57,497 nt of DNA. Origin: an uncultured Lachnospiraceae bacterium. Lineage in GTDB: Bacteria > Bacillota > Clostridia > Lachnospirales > Lachnospiraceae. Positions 26,449-35,632 of this stretch are shown in pieces. Position numbers and translations under genes: made by a program. The DNA is taken from contig CAJUMB010000017.1 of the NCBI GenBank assembly GCA_910587105.1, positions 1-57,497 on the forward strand, read 5' to 3'. Every line of letters begins with the position of its first letter. Position 1 is the stretch's first letter. Under the pieces are notes generated by a model. It had not been told where the DNA came from and did no database searches. It saw only the letters and a list, made by a program, of their open reading frames with translations.

Positions 26449-27174
26449 CTAATTTTTACAAACCAGAGGGGACTTCCCAGGTGTTCCGCTTTTTCTCGGA
26501 TATTTCCCCGGTGTAGCATGCTTCTTTTCAATACGTATTAATGACCTGCTCATATCTGAATTGGGAACTTTGAAATCAACTTTATCTCTGAGGCTGCCTC
26601 CCAGAAGTTTTACTGCCCCCTGTGCTTCTTTCAGTTCTTCCTGCACATTGCCAGACTTATAAGATATAAAATCACCTGCCTCTCTTACCAGTGGGATACA
26701 ATACTCTGATAATACAGATAAGTGAGCAACTGCCCTTGAAACACACAAATCAAATTTTTCTCGGTATTTTTTATTTCTTCCTGCTTCTTCTGCTCTTCCG
26801 TGAATGGCTGTTACCTCATCCAATTCCAGTGCTTCCACTAAACTATTTAAAAAGTTGATTCTTTTATTCAGGGAATCCAGCAATGTCAATTGAATTTCCG
26901 GAAAAATAATCTTTAAAGGAATCCCTGGAAATCCGGCTCCTGTTCCCACATCAATCACCTTTTTCTTTTCTCCGCCAATAACATCTGGAATTTTCACAAG
27001 ACACAGGCTGTCCAGAAAATGCTTATTGATAACATCATCATAATCAGTAATACTGGTCAGATTTACCCTCTGATTCCATTCCAACAACAACTGGTAATAC
27101 TTCATAAATTGCTGTTCTTGTTTCTCCGAAAGGGCGATTCCCAACTCCCTACATCCTTTTCGCAACGCTTCCAT
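26449..27174 (-). CDS. rsmG: 16S rRNA (guanine-527-N7)-methyltransferase
   Basis: This 241-residue SAM enzyme methylates G527 of 16S rRNA. It has KVIDVGTGAGFPGIPLKIIF as SAM-binding motif I and NKRINFLNSLVEAL after it. FDLCVSRAVAHLSVLSEY is the catalytic/substrate region. The C-terminus carries a Pro/Gly/Lys-rich extension (SGTPGKSPL) reaching the terminator. GGAG lies before the ATG. It is the last gene of the minus-strand rpmH-to-rsmG cluster. Confidence 0.94.
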   Translation of the reverse strand: MEALRKGCRELGIALSEKQEQQFMKYYQLLLEWNQRVNLTSITDYDDVINKHFLDSLCLVKIPDVIGGEKKKVIDVGTGAGFPGIPLKIIFPEIQLTLLDSLNKRINFLNSLVEALELDEVTAIHGRAEEAGRNKKYREKFDLCVSRAVAHLSVLSEYCIPLVREAGDFISYKSGNVQEELKEAQGAVKLLGGSLRDKVDFKVPNSDMSRSLIRIEKKHATPGKYPRKSGTPGKSPLVCKN

Positions 27175-27212
27175 TTATTTACACTCCAATTTTTCATATC
27201 AAACGCTTTCCA

Positions 27213-29093
27213 TCACCTATGAATTGTTCCTAAGTAAACCATCAAAACAGAAATATCGGAAGGGGATACTCCCGATATCCTGGATGCCTGTCCCAGAGAT
27301 GCCGGACGATACAGAGATAATTTCTGTCTGGCTTCCTTTCTGAGATTTGTGATTTTCTCATAGTCGATATCATCCGGCAGAATTTTCTGCTCCAGCTTCT
27401 TAAACTGAAGCACCTGCTTTTCCTGACGATTGATATATCCTTCATATTTGATATGAATATTCACCTGTTCCCGCACATCCCAGGGAAGATTTGGACGTTC
27501 TTCATCCAACTCCTTCAACATCTCATAATCCAATTCCGGACGCCGGATGAGATCCGCCAGAGTCACACCGGATTTCAAGGGAGCACTTTTATTTTTTCGT
27601 AAAAAACTCTGAATTCTTTCACTGGCTCCTAAATGCTTTTGATTGACACGATCGATCTCTTCCGCGATTTTCTCCTTTTTCCATAAGACATATTCATATT
27701 CCTTCTCTCCCACCAGACCTGCTTTCCAGCCAATTTCCCTAAGCCGCAGGTCTGCATTGTCCTGTCTCAGAAGCAATCTGTATTCTGCCCGGCTGGTCAT
27801 CATCCGATAAGGCTCTTTGTTCTCTTTCGTCACCAGGTCATCAATGAGAACTCCTATATAGGACTGGCTCCTATCCAAAGTGACCATATCCCTATTCAGT
27901 ATTTTCATAGAGGCATTGATTCCGGCAATCAGTCCTTGCGCTGCAGCCTCTTCATAACCGGAACTGCCATTGAACTGTCCTGCACTGAACAATCCCTGGA
28001 TAGACTTAAACTCCAGTGTGGCATTCAACTGTCTGGGATCAATACAGTCATACTCAATGGCATAAGCATTTCGTACAATCTCCGCGTGCTCCAAGCCTGG
28101 AACAGTGTGATACATTTCAAACTGGACATCTTCCGGAAGTGAACTGGACATTCCCCCCACATACATTTCTGATGTATACAGACCTTCCGGCTCAATAAAC
28201 ACCTGGTGGCGGTCCTTATCTGCAAACCGCACCACTTTGTCTTCTATAGAAGGACAATAGCGGGGACCTGTTCCCTCAATCTTTCCAGAATACAAAGGCG
28301 ACCGGTCCAGATTATTCCGGATAATTTCATGGGTTCTCTCATTGGTGTAGGTCAGCCAGCAAGACACCTGCTCCCTTTGTATCTCCTCCGCAGATGTGGA
28401 AAAAGAAAATGGACGAACCCACTCATCCCCTGTCTGTCTCTCCATTTTGTCATAATCAATGGTATTCCCGTCAATTCTGGCAGGAGTTCCGGTTTTAAAA
28501 CGGAGCATTTTCACTCCCAGTTCCTTTAAGGAATCTGTAAGGAAATTGGCTGCCTGCAGTCCATTTGGCCCGGTATTGGTACTTACGTCCCCATAAATAC
28601 ACCGTGCTTTCAAATAAGTTCCAGTACACAAAATCACTGCCTTACACTCATAGACAGCTTTGGAATACGTCTCTACTCCTCTAACCCTTCCGTCTTCTGT
28701 CACTATTTTTACAACTTCTCCCTGCTTGATCGTCAGATGCTCTGTCTCTTCCATGGTCTTTCTCATCCGCGTACTATATGCCTGCTTATCCGCCTGTGCT
28801 CTGAGGGAATGAACCGCAGGCCCTTTAGATTTATTCAACATTTTTGATTGTATAAAGACAGCATCTATATTCTTTCCCATCTCACCGCCCAGAGCATCCA
28901 CGTCTCTGACCAAATGCCCCTTGGAGCTTCCCCCGATATTAGGATTACAGGGCATCAGTGCAATGCTGTCCACACTTACTGTAAAAATAACCGTATCCAG
29001 ACCAAGTCTGGCACAGGCCAGTGCTGCCTCACATCCCGCATGTCCTGCACCCACTACCACAACCTGATAATTTCGTACTAATCGGCTCATCAT
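27213..29093 (-). CDS. mnmG: tRNA uridine 5-carboxymethylaminomethyl modification enzyme MnmG
   Basis: The 626-residue FAD enzyme works with MnmE on U34 of several tRNAs. The N-terminus has the dinucleotide-binding VVVVGAGHAGCEAALACARL. Cys-containing CNPNIGGSSKGHLVRDVDAL and the tail SLGQASRISGVSPSDISVL are both diagnostic. The frame runs to a TTG at 29117 inside mnmE. The ATG at 29093 is chosen because homologues start shortly before the FAD motif, but the ribosome site is weak, so coupling to mnmE is likely. Confidence 0.95.
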   Translation of the reverse strand: MMSRLVRNYQVVVVGAGHAGCEAALACARLGLDTVIFTVSVDSIALMPCNPNIGGSSKGHLVRDVDALGGEMGKNIDAVFIQSKMLNKSKGPAVHSLRAQADKQAYSTRMRKTMEETEHLTIKQGEVVKIVTEDGRVRGVETYSKAVYECKAVILCTGTYLKARCIYGDVSTNTGPNGLQAANFLTDSLKELGVKMLRFKTGTPARIDGNTIDYDKMERQTGDEWVRPFSFSTSAEEIQREQVSCWLTYTNERTHEIIRNNLDRSPLYSGKIEGTGPRYCPSIEDKVVRFADKDRHQVFIEPEGLYTSEMYVGGMSSSLPEDVQFEMYHTVPGLEHAEIVRNAYAIEYDCIDPRQLNATLEFKSIQGLFSAGQFNGSSGYEEAAAQGLIAGINASMKILNRDMVTLDRSQSYIGVLIDDLVTKENKEPYRMMTSRAEYRLLLRQDNADLRLREIGWKAGLVGEKEYEYVLWKKEKIAEEIDRVNQKHLGASERIQSFLRKNKSAPLKSGVTLADLIRRPELDYEMLKELDEERPNLPWDVREQVNIHIKYEGYINRQEKQVLQFKKLEQKILPDDIDYEKITNLRKEARQKLSLYRPASLGQASRISGVSPSDISVLMVYLGTIHR

Positions 29094-29101
29094 TTCTAAA
29101 C

Positions 29102-30475
29102 TCACTTTCCCACACAAAATTTGTGAAAAATCTCATTGATTACATCTTCATCTACCGACTCACCCAGTATACTGCCCAATGCCTCATAGGCAGTCATCAA
29201 ATCAATGGAATAAAAGTCCTCCGGCATATGTGAATACAAACTGTCAAGAACCTGATTTAAACTTTCCACTGCCTCCTGAAGCAGTTTCTTATGCCGCAGA
29301 TTCGTAATATAAATATCTTCCGGCAGCTGCAGCCTTCCCTGAAAGAACATGGATTCTATCTGAATTTTTAGTTCTTCCAGCCCTGTCTCCTCCTTGGCCG
29401 ATACCTCTGTCACGTGCTTTCCTGTCAAACGTACAAGCTCTCTGGCATTTACCTTTTCCGGAAGGTCTGATTTATTCAGGAGAATGATTGCCTGCTTTTC
29501 TTTAATCATCTCCATTATCTGGTAATCACTTTCGTCCAGGGGTACAGAGGCATCTGCCACATATAAAATCAAGTCAGCCTGTTCTGCCTGGTTCAGTGCC
29601 TTATCTACACCGATACTCTCAACCACATCCGAAGTCTGGCGTATCCCGGCCGTATCCACCAGTTTTAATGCCACACCTCCCATGTGGATATATTCCTCCA
29701 ATGTATCTCTGGTAGTTCCTGCAATTTCGGTGACAATTGCTCTCTCCTCTCCCAGCAGAACATTTAAAAGTGAAGACTTTCCAGCATTGGGTTTTCCTAT
29801 GATAACGGTTCGTATCCCCTCCTGTATTATTTTTCCATCCTCAGAAGTAGATAGTAGCTGTTCTATCCGGAGTTTCTGTTCCTTTACCGTATCCAGCAGT
29901 CTCTCATCGAATCCTTCCAGACTCATATGCTCCGGGTCATCGAGAGCTGCTTCTATATAAGCAATTTCATAGAGTATCTTCTGCCGGATTTCAGTTATTT
30001 TCTGCTTAACAGAACCCTTTAGCTGTCGAATAGAATTATTCAGAGCCTGCTGATTCTTCGACTGTATCACATCCATGACAGCTTCTGCCTGGGACAAATC
30101 CAGACGGCCATTTAAAAATGCCCGTTTTGTAAACTCACCAGGTTCTGCAATCCTGGCTCCCTTCTTCAATACTGCCTCCAGAACTCTTTTCATGGCATAA
30201 ACCCCGCCATGACAGTCTATCTCCACCGTATCCTCTCCAGTAAAAGTCCTGGGAGCGCGCATCAGCAGAACCAGCACCTCATCTACGATTTCCTCTCCAT
30301 CGTAAATATGGCCATAATGAATGGTATGGGTGGCGGCTTGTGATAACTCCCAGTTTTTTTTCTTACTGCGGTAAACCTGATTAGCAATTTCAACTGCCCT
30401 GGTCCCGCTGACCCGGATAATCCCGATTCCCGATGCACTGACTGCCGTAGAAATTGCTGCAATCGTATCCCTCAT
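29102..30475 (-). CDS. mnmE: tRNA modification GTPase MnmE
   Basis: This 457-residue protein has an N-terminal tetrahydrofolate-binding domain (DTIAAISTAVSASGIGIIRV), a helical domain and an inserted G domain. The G domain has GKPNAGKSS (G1), AGTTRDTLEE (G2), DTAG (G3) and NKSD (G4). The C-terminal FCVGK provides the conserved Cys motif (C-[IV]-G-K). It forms the U34-modifying complex with MnmG. GGAG precedes the ATG. A gap of 142 bases separates it from jag. Confidence 0.96.
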   Translation of the reverse strand: MRDTIAAISTAVSASGIGIIRVSGTRAVEIANQVYRSKKKNWELSQAATHTIHYGHIYDGEEIVDEVLVLLMRAPRTFTGEDTVEIDCHGGVYAMKRVLEAVLKKGARIAEPGEFTKRAFLNGRLDLSQAEAVMDVIQSKNQQALNNSIRQLKGSVKQKITEIRQKILYEIAYIEAALDDPEHMSLEGFDERLLDTVKEQKLRIEQLLSTSEDGKIIQEGIRTVIIGKPNAGKSSLLNVLLGEERAIVTEIAGTTRDTLEEYIHMGGVALKLVDTAGIRQTSDVVESIGVDKALNQAEQADLILYVADASVPLDESDYQIMEMIKEKQAIILLNKSDLPEKVNARELVRLTGKHVTEVSAKEETGLEELKIQIESMFFQGRLQLPEDIYITNLRHKKLLQEAVESLNQVLDSLYSHMPEDFYSIDLMTAYEALGSILGESVDEDVINEIFHKFCVGK

Positions 30476-30617
30476 AGATTCTTTCTTCTCCTATTAAAAA
30501 GAAAACCCCATGGCATAAGAAACTTACAGGGAAATAGCTTCGCGTGTCCATACCCGCTATTAGAACTATTTTCCCAAAGTTACTAAATTCCTGGAGTCTT
30601 CAAAAAATATAAACATC

Positions 30618-31478
30618 TTACCTGCGTGCAGCCGCTTTTGGTTTTACAACAATATGACGATAAGGGTCCTCACCCTCGCTGACTGTCTCCACATAATGAT
30701 TCCCCTGTAATGTGGAATGAATAATCCTTCTCTCATAAGGATTCATAGGTTCTAAAACCACAGACTTTCTCGTCTTGCGCACTTTGGAAGCAATTCCTCT
30801 TGCCAGATTCTCCAAAGTCTCTTTTCTTCTGGCACGGTAATTCTCCGTATCCAATTTCACTTTCACATAACTGTTTTTGCCTTTGTTAATCACCAATCCG
30901 GTCAAATACTGCAAAGAATCTAACGTTTGTCCTCTTTTTCCAATCAAAATCCCCATATCATCGCCAGAAAAATCAATAGTCAGACTTCCGTCTGAAGTGC
31001 TATAAACCGTATTGATATCCGCCTCTATTTTCATAGCTTGGAAAACATCGTACAAAAATTTCTCTGCTTTTCCCTTAACTTCCTCAATCTGCTCTAAATC
31101 TGTGATGATTTCAATCTGCCTGGGCTCTCTTTTTCTGTATTCTCTGCCTCTGCCCTTTGGAGAAACCGGTTTTCCTGTGTTTGGCTGCTCCTCAGATTTC
31201 TTCTCTTCCGTGCTTCTCTCAGCCTCATTCTTCTCAGTAAGGACTTCACTTCCGGCAGTCTCTATGCTCTTTGCTCTCTCATCTTCAACAGCTTCTGCTC
31301 CATTCTTCTCTTTCCTGCCTGCACGGATCACAGCCGGTTTGCTTCCAAACCCCAAAAAACCTTTGCTTCCCTCGCTGATTACCTGGATTTCCAACTCATC
31401 ACTGGGTGTCTCCAACTGCATAGATGCTTTGATAATAGCCTCATCCTTTGTCCTGCCAGATACCTCTATATACTCCAT
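30618..31478 (-). CDS. jag: RNA-binding protein Jag/KhpB
   Basis: The 286-residue protein has a Jag_N domain (residues 1-50, with EGSKGFLGFGSKPA), an acidic low-complexity linker (about 55-125), a KH domain with GILIGKRGQTLDSLQYL, and a C-terminal R3H domain with NPYERRIIHSTLQ. It binds RNA and is linked to cell-wall and division control in Firmicutes. It lies 34 bases after yidC. The linker is longer and more charged than in Bacillus. Confidence 0.93.
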   Translation of the reverse strand: MEYIEVSGRTKDEAIIKASMQLETPSDELEIQVISEGSKGFLGFGSKPAVIRAGRKEKNGAEAVEDERAKSIETAGSEVLTEKNEAERSTEEKKSEEQPNTGKPVSPKGRGREYRKREPRQIEIITDLEQIEEVKGKAEKFLYDVFQAMKIEADINTVYSTSDGSLTIDFSGDDMGILIGKRGQTLDSLQYLTGLVINKGKNSYVKVKLDTENYRARRKETLENLARGIASKVRKTRKSVVLEPMNPYERRIIHSTLQGNHYVETVSEGEDPYRHIVVKPKAAARR

Positions 31479-31512
31479 CCTTCACCCTCCCACTATCATG
31501 GAACAAATTCTT

Positions 31513-32781
31513 TCACCTGTTTTTCCTTTTGTTTTTTTCTTCGAACTGCTTTACTAAATTCGCCCTGTCGGCGATACTTCCCGGCGTCGGCTGACCGTTG
31601 TTCTGAGGAAGATTTACCTTCTTATTTGCCAGAGATTCTGCATTACGACTAATATTACGGACATTCTGATGGGCCTGACTCGTGATTTTATTTGGCGGAA
31701 GGCCGGATTTCTCTCTCTTCTTCGCCGCCTTCTCCATATTTTTCTTAATCAGTTCATCCATATCTACTTTGCCGATATAGTGGTTGATCAACAACATCTG
31801 CAGACTGCGGATCACAGCACCTGCAACCCAGTAAATACCAATACCTACCTGAAAAGTAAAACACATAAATGCTGAAAATACCGGCATAAAGTTATTCATG
31901 GTTTTCATGGTATTTGCCATATTGTTATTTTCATCATTCCCCATGGAAGCCTGGGGCATCAACCGATAATTCAGCCACTGGGTAAACCAAGCAAGCAGAG
32001 GAACCATCACTGCCCCCACAGCAAGCAGAATACTTCCAGCTGTCAATGCATCTTTAATAATGCTAAGAGGCGCATCCGCTATATTCAACCCCAGGAAATA
32101 CTGCATTTTCGACAATTTTTCTGCCGTCTGGTCTATGGTTCCGGAAAATGCAGAAAACTTACTGATATCCGCAAACTCCTGCCATTGTGACGGAGAAAGT
32201 TTATAGAGAACATCGATCACAGATTCCTTTGTTGCCATTCCATTATCCAAAACCAAGCTTACCTGGTTAATCTTCTCATCTTCCAGAAACTTCTGGATAA
32301 CATCCGTATACCCGTTGACATTTACAATTCTATTTACTACATCAGTGAAAATATTTTTCACACTGCTTACATAAGCCGGTACCCGGTAAATCACCTGGTA
32401 TAATGACAAAAGGATCGGCATCTGAATCAACAGCTGCAGACAGCTTCCAGTAGGAGACACTCCATACTTTTGATACACCATGGCGGTTTCTTCCTGCATT
32501 TTCTGAATGGATGCCTGATCCCTTCTCTCTTTGTACTTTTTCTGAATTGCCTGCAGTTCCGGATTCATAACAGCAGACATTTTGGAAAACTTCTGCTGTT
32601 TAATCTGAAGAGGCGTCATTAACAAATAAACAATCAATGTAAAAATAATAATACATAAACCAATGTTCTCAATTCCAAAGAGACCATCCAACACCTTAAA
32701 TATGCCGTCCATCAGCCAGCCCAGAATATAGGCTACCTGTCCCAATATGGGCACACTGCTCTTTGTAGCTAATATAAACAA
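31513..32781 (-). CDS. yidC: membrane protein insertase YidC/OxaA
   Basis: The 422-residue protein has five predicted membrane spans in OxaA order: GLCIIIFTLIVYLLMTPLQI, the charged hairpin MNPELQAIQKKYKERRD, QLLIQMPILLSLYQVIYR, then further spans near SILLAVGAVMVPLLAW and FQVGIGIYWVAGAVI. The basic tail (NMEKAAKKREKSGL, ending KNKRKNR) probably touches the ribosome. It inserts membrane proteins with or without SecYEG. The start is TTG 32781 behind AGGAGG. There is no lipoprotein Cys, unlike SpoIIIJ. Confidence 0.94.
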   Translation of the reverse strand: MFILATKSSVPILGQVAYILGWLMDGIFKVLDGLFGIENIGLCIIIFTLIVYLLMTPLQIKQQKFSKMSAVMNPELQAIQKKYKERRDQASIQKMQEETAMVYQKYGVSPTGSCLQLLIQMPILLSLYQVIYRVPAYVSSVKNIFTDVVNRIVNVNGYTDVIQKFLEDEKINQVSLVLDNGMATKESVIDVLYKLSPSQWQEFADISKFSAFSGTIDQTAEKLSKMQYFLGLNIADAPLSIIKDALTAGSILLAVGAVMVPLLAWFTQWLNYRLMPQASMGNDENNNMANTMKTMNNFMPVFSAFMCFTFQVGIGIYWVAGAVIRSLQMLLINHYIGKVDMDELIKKNMEKAAKKREKSGLPPNKITSQAHQNVRNISRNAESLANKKVNLPQNNGQPTPGSIADRANLVKQFEEKNKRKNR

Positions 32782-32823
32782 AATATAATTCCTCCTGGTC
32801 TTTTCATAACAATTCTTAAGTAC

Positions 32824-33033
32824 CTAAGGCACTGGATCATATCCCCCCTTTGAAAAAGGATTACAACGCAAAATTCTCCACCCCGTCAAAAGGATTCCCT
32901 TAAAGGCCCCATATTTTTCCAACGCTTCGATCCCATATTGAGAACATGTGGGAAAATACGGGCACCTGGTACTTTTCACAGGCGATACGTACTTTTGATA
33001 GCATCGAATCATCCCAATCAATAAATTTTTCAT
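32824..33033 (-). CDS. yidD: membrane protein insertion efficiency factor YidD
   Basis: A 69-residue protein with the diagnostic CPYFPTCSQYGIEALEKYG and RCNPFSKGGYDPVP. It overlaps rnpA by four bases. Confidence 0.94.
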   Translation of the reverse strand: MKNLLIGMIRCYQKYVSPVKSTRCPYFPTCSQYGIEALEKYGAFKGILLTGWRILRCNPFSKGGYDPVP

Positions 33034-33380
33034 GATTTTCTTCCTATTATAATGTGATGCATATTACCCAGATGCATCATGGCACTTTCAATATCCCAAT
33101 AATTTGTACCTTTCGCCTGTGCCCTGGAAACTACCACAATATCCAATCCTTTTTGAAACCGGCTTTCATTGCACCGATAACTCTCTCTGATCAATCTGGC
33201 AATCCTGTGGCGGACAATACTGTTTCCCACTTTCTTACTCACAGAAACTCCCAGCCGGTTATGTTCTGTACCGTTACCCAGTACATACATAACCAGCAGA
33301 CGGTTTACAAACGATGTTCCCTGCCTGTAAACTTTTTGAAAATCACTGTTCTTCTTCAACGACTCTGAATATTCCATCAT
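33030..33380 (-). CDS. rnpA: ribonuclease P protein component
   Basis: A 116-residue basic protein that assists the RNase P RNA in 5' tRNA maturation. LKKNSDFQKVYRQGTSFVNR and the RNR-like block VGNSIVRHRIARLIRESYR are conserved, as is DIVVVSRAQA. Two adjacent ATGs exist. The first is 8 bases after GGAG. It is transcribed with rpmH and yidD. Confidence 0.95.
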   Translation of the reverse strand: MMEYSESLKKNSDFQKVYRQGTSFVNRLLVMYVLGNGTEHNRLGVSVSKKVGNSIVRHRIARLIRESYRCNESRFQKGLDIVVVSRAQAKGTNYWDIESAMMHLGNMHHIIIGRKS

Positions 33381-33427
33381 TTATCTGACTCCAAAATAAT
33401 AGAAGAAAAGACCACAATTATGCGGTC

Positions 33428-33562
33428 TTATACAGCGATCCTTTTTCTTCCTTTTAATCTTCTGGCTGCCAGGACCTTACGCCCGCCTTTCGTACTCATT
33501 CTTGCCCGAAAACCATGCACTTTTGCCCTATGCCTTTTCTTTGGCTGAAATGTCATTTTCAT
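33428..33562 (-). CDS. rpmH: 50S ribosomal protein L34
   Basis: This 44-residue, very basic protein begins MKMTFQPKKRHRAKVHGFRA and ends LKGRKRIAV, a textbook L34. A ribosome site AAGGAGG lies upstream of the ATG. It is the first gene of the minus-strand cluster and is driven by a consensus promoter 64 bases upstream. Confidence 0.97.
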   Translation of the reverse strand: MKMTFQPKKRHRAKVHGFRARMSTKGGRKVLAARRLKGRKRIAV

Positions 33563-33625
33563 AACTCAGGCACCTCCTTCTTTTTCTAAAAATATATGAC
33601 AATTACGTTTATGAACATCGTTTTA

Positions 33626-33654
33626 ATTATATGCATAAATAAGGTATTCGTCAA
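33626..33654 (-). promoter_or_regulatory. promoter of the rpmH-rnpA-yidD-yidC-jag operon
   Basis: On the minus strand TTGACG, a 17-base spacer and a perfect TATAAT. Confidence 0.8.
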
Positions 33655-33707
33655 GCAAAAATCAAGAAAAGATACGAGAAACTTATATGAATTTTATTAA
33701 ATTAAAG

Positions 33708-33795
33708 TTTTCCACAATCCCCCTTTTATCCCCCGCCTGATATAACGTTATCCACATTTTGTGGATAACTTGTGGATAACTCTCTTTTATCCGTG
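33708..33795. other. oriC: replication origin part 1, DnaA-box cluster upstream of dnaA
   Basis: A perfect box TTATCCACA lies at 33748-33756. Two perfect inverted boxes TGTGGATAA are at 33760-33768 and 33771-33779. A near box TTTTCCACA (33708) and a weak one, TTATCCGTG (33787), complete the cluster. The surrounding 33563-33983 is very AT-rich and otherwise non-coding. This fits the upstream half of a bipartite Firmicutes oriC. Confidence 0.88.
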
Positions 33796-33923
33796 TAAAA
33801 AACGCAAAATCTTACACATTTCGACACAGAAATCCCCAAAATAAGCCTCTTTTTCATCCATACCATTTATACACATTTTTTACACCTCAGTAATAATATG
33901 GATTCCTCACAAATATTTAATCA

Positions 33924-33952
33924 TTGCGAAATCTCTCTATTTATTATAATAT
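33924..33952 (+). promoter_or_regulatory. candidate dnaA promoter
   Basis: TTGCGA, 17 bases and TAATAT, with an overlapping TATAAT at a 15-base spacing, 32 bases before the dnaA ATG. Proximity to DnaA boxes suggests autoregulation. Confidence 0.5.
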
Positions 33953-33983
33953 GATATTATAAAAAAAATTTGGAGAATTGGCT

Positions 33984-35336
33984 ATGAACGTGATAGAAGA
34001 AAAATGGGACGAGATACTAAATATTGTAAGAACAGAGCACGAACTGTCTGATGTTTCTTTTAACACATGGCTGGTGCCCTTAAAAGTACATAGTGTGGAT
34101 AAAAATATAGTTACCATCATTGTCCCTTCCCAACAGGTGGGTCTAAACTATATCAGCAAAAAATATACCCTTCCCCTCCAGGTGGCAATCGGAGAAGCTA
34201 CCGGAATGATGAACTGCCAGGTAAGATTTGTCCTCCAGGCAGATGTGGAAACAGCAAAGCCCCTTCCCAATCAGGACCCCAACGCCACTCGATGGGAAGA
34301 AGCCAGGCTGAACCCCAAGTATACTTTTGATACTTTTATCGTGGGAAGCAACAATAAATTTGCCCATGCCGCTTCTCTGGCTGCCGCGGAATCCCCCGGA
34401 GAAGTCTACAACCCTCTGTTCATCTACGGAGGTGTAGGGCTTGGAAAAACCCACTTAATGCACTCAATCGCCCACTTTGTAATCAATACATACCCGCAGA
34501 GCCGTGTGTTATACGTAACCAGTGAAGAATTCACCAACGAACTAATCGAATCCATCCGTAACAGCAACAACACTGCCATGACCAAATTCCGTGAAAAATA
34601 CCGGAACATTGACGTACTTCTCATTGATGACGTGGAGTTTATCATAGGAAAGGAATCTACACAGGAAGAATTCTTCCACACTTTCAACGCTTTACACAGT
34701 GCTAAAAAGCAGATTGTCATTTCCTCAGACAAGCCTCCAAAGGACATGGAAATTCTGGAAGACCGCATCCGGTCACGTTTTGAATGGGGTCTGATTGCGG
34801 ACATCTCAAGCCCAGATTATGAAACCCGGATGGCTATCCTTCGCAAAAAGGAAGAACTGGACGGTTATAATCTGGATGAAGAGATTATAAAATATATTGC
34901 AACCAATGTAAAATCCAATATCCGGGAACTGGAAGGCGCTTTAAATAAATTGATGGCCTTTGCTAACCTGGAAAAACAGGAAGTGACTTTAGCATTGGCG
35001 GAACAGGTCCTCAAGGATATTATCTCCCCGGATGAAAAAAGAATCATAACACCGGAATACATCATCAATACCGTCTGTGAACACTTTGACGTATCTTTGG
35101 AAGATATCAAGAGCAATAAGAGAAGTTCCAAAATTGTGCACCCGCGGCAGATTGCCATGTACCTGTGCAGGGATATGACAGACACCGCCTTAAAAGTGAT
35201 TGGAAAATATATGGGAAACCGGGACCACACCACTGTAAAGCACGGCATCGAGAAAATTGAAAAAGAACTGCAGACCTCCCCTTCCACTCAAAACACCGTT
35301 GAAATTCTGAAAAAGAAAATTAACCCTCAAAAATAG
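33984..35336 (+). CDS. dnaA: chromosomal replication initiator DnaA
   Basis: The 450-residue initiator has an N-terminal helicase-loading domain and an AAA+ core with FIYGGVGLGKTHLMHSIAH (Walker A) and VLLIDDVEFIIGKE (Walker B). Domain IV has HPRQIAMYLCRDMT and GNRDHTTVKHGIEKI, the DnaA-box recognition signature. It binds the boxes on both sides of the gene and opens the origin. The ATG at 33984 follows GGAG by 8 bases. A TTG two codons upstream is less likely. It marks the switch in gene direction. Confidence 0.97.
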   Translation: MNVIEEKWDEILNIVRTEHELSDVSFNTWLVPLKVHSVDKNIVTIIVPSQQVGLNYISKKYTLPLQVAIGEATGMMNCQVRFVLQADVETAKPLPNQDPNATRWEEARLNPKYTFDTFIVGSNNKFAHAASLAAAESPGEVYNPLFIYGGVGLGKTHLMHSIAHFVINTYPQSRVLYVTSEEFTNELIESIRNSNNTAMTKFREKYRNIDVLLIDDVEFIIGKESTQEEFFHTFNALHSAKKQIVISSDKPPKDMEILEDRIRSRFEWGLIADISSPDYETRMAILRKKEELDGYNLDEEIIKYIATNVKSNIRELEGALNKLMAFANLEKQEVTLALAEQVLKDIISPDEKRIITPEYIINTVCEHFDVSLEDIKSNKRSSKIVHPRQIAMYLCRDMTDTALKVIGKYMGNRDHTTVKHGIEKIEKELQTSPSTQNTVEILKKKINPQK

Positions 35337-35632
35337 AAAAGGAAAGTTATCCACATTCACAATGTGCATGAAGGATACTTTTCATGTGAATTGGGGAGTA
35401 TAACTCTCTTTAGCAGAATACCCGTATTTTTCCTCTTCGTAACTTGTACACTGAGATCCACACGTTAAAAAAGCAGTTTAAACAGGGTTATCATTTCATC
35501 AAACCCTTGAACCACAGGTATGATTGGACTTTTTCACATATACACACCCACTAAGAAGACTACTACTAAATTCTTTTTATATTAATAAAACTCCTGGGTG
35601 CAGTCCTACAAGAAAGGAAGTTATACACAAAC
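35337..35632. other. oriC: replication origin part 2, dnaA-dnaN intergenic region
   Basis: This 296-base gap has a perfect DnaA box TTATCCACA at 35347-35355 and a variant TTATACACA at 35621-35629, just before dnaN. It contains AT-rich stretches around 35380-35440 and 35550-35590 that could be the unwinding element. In Bacillus the unwinding site lies in the same interval. The exact location is not determined here. Confidence 0.7.
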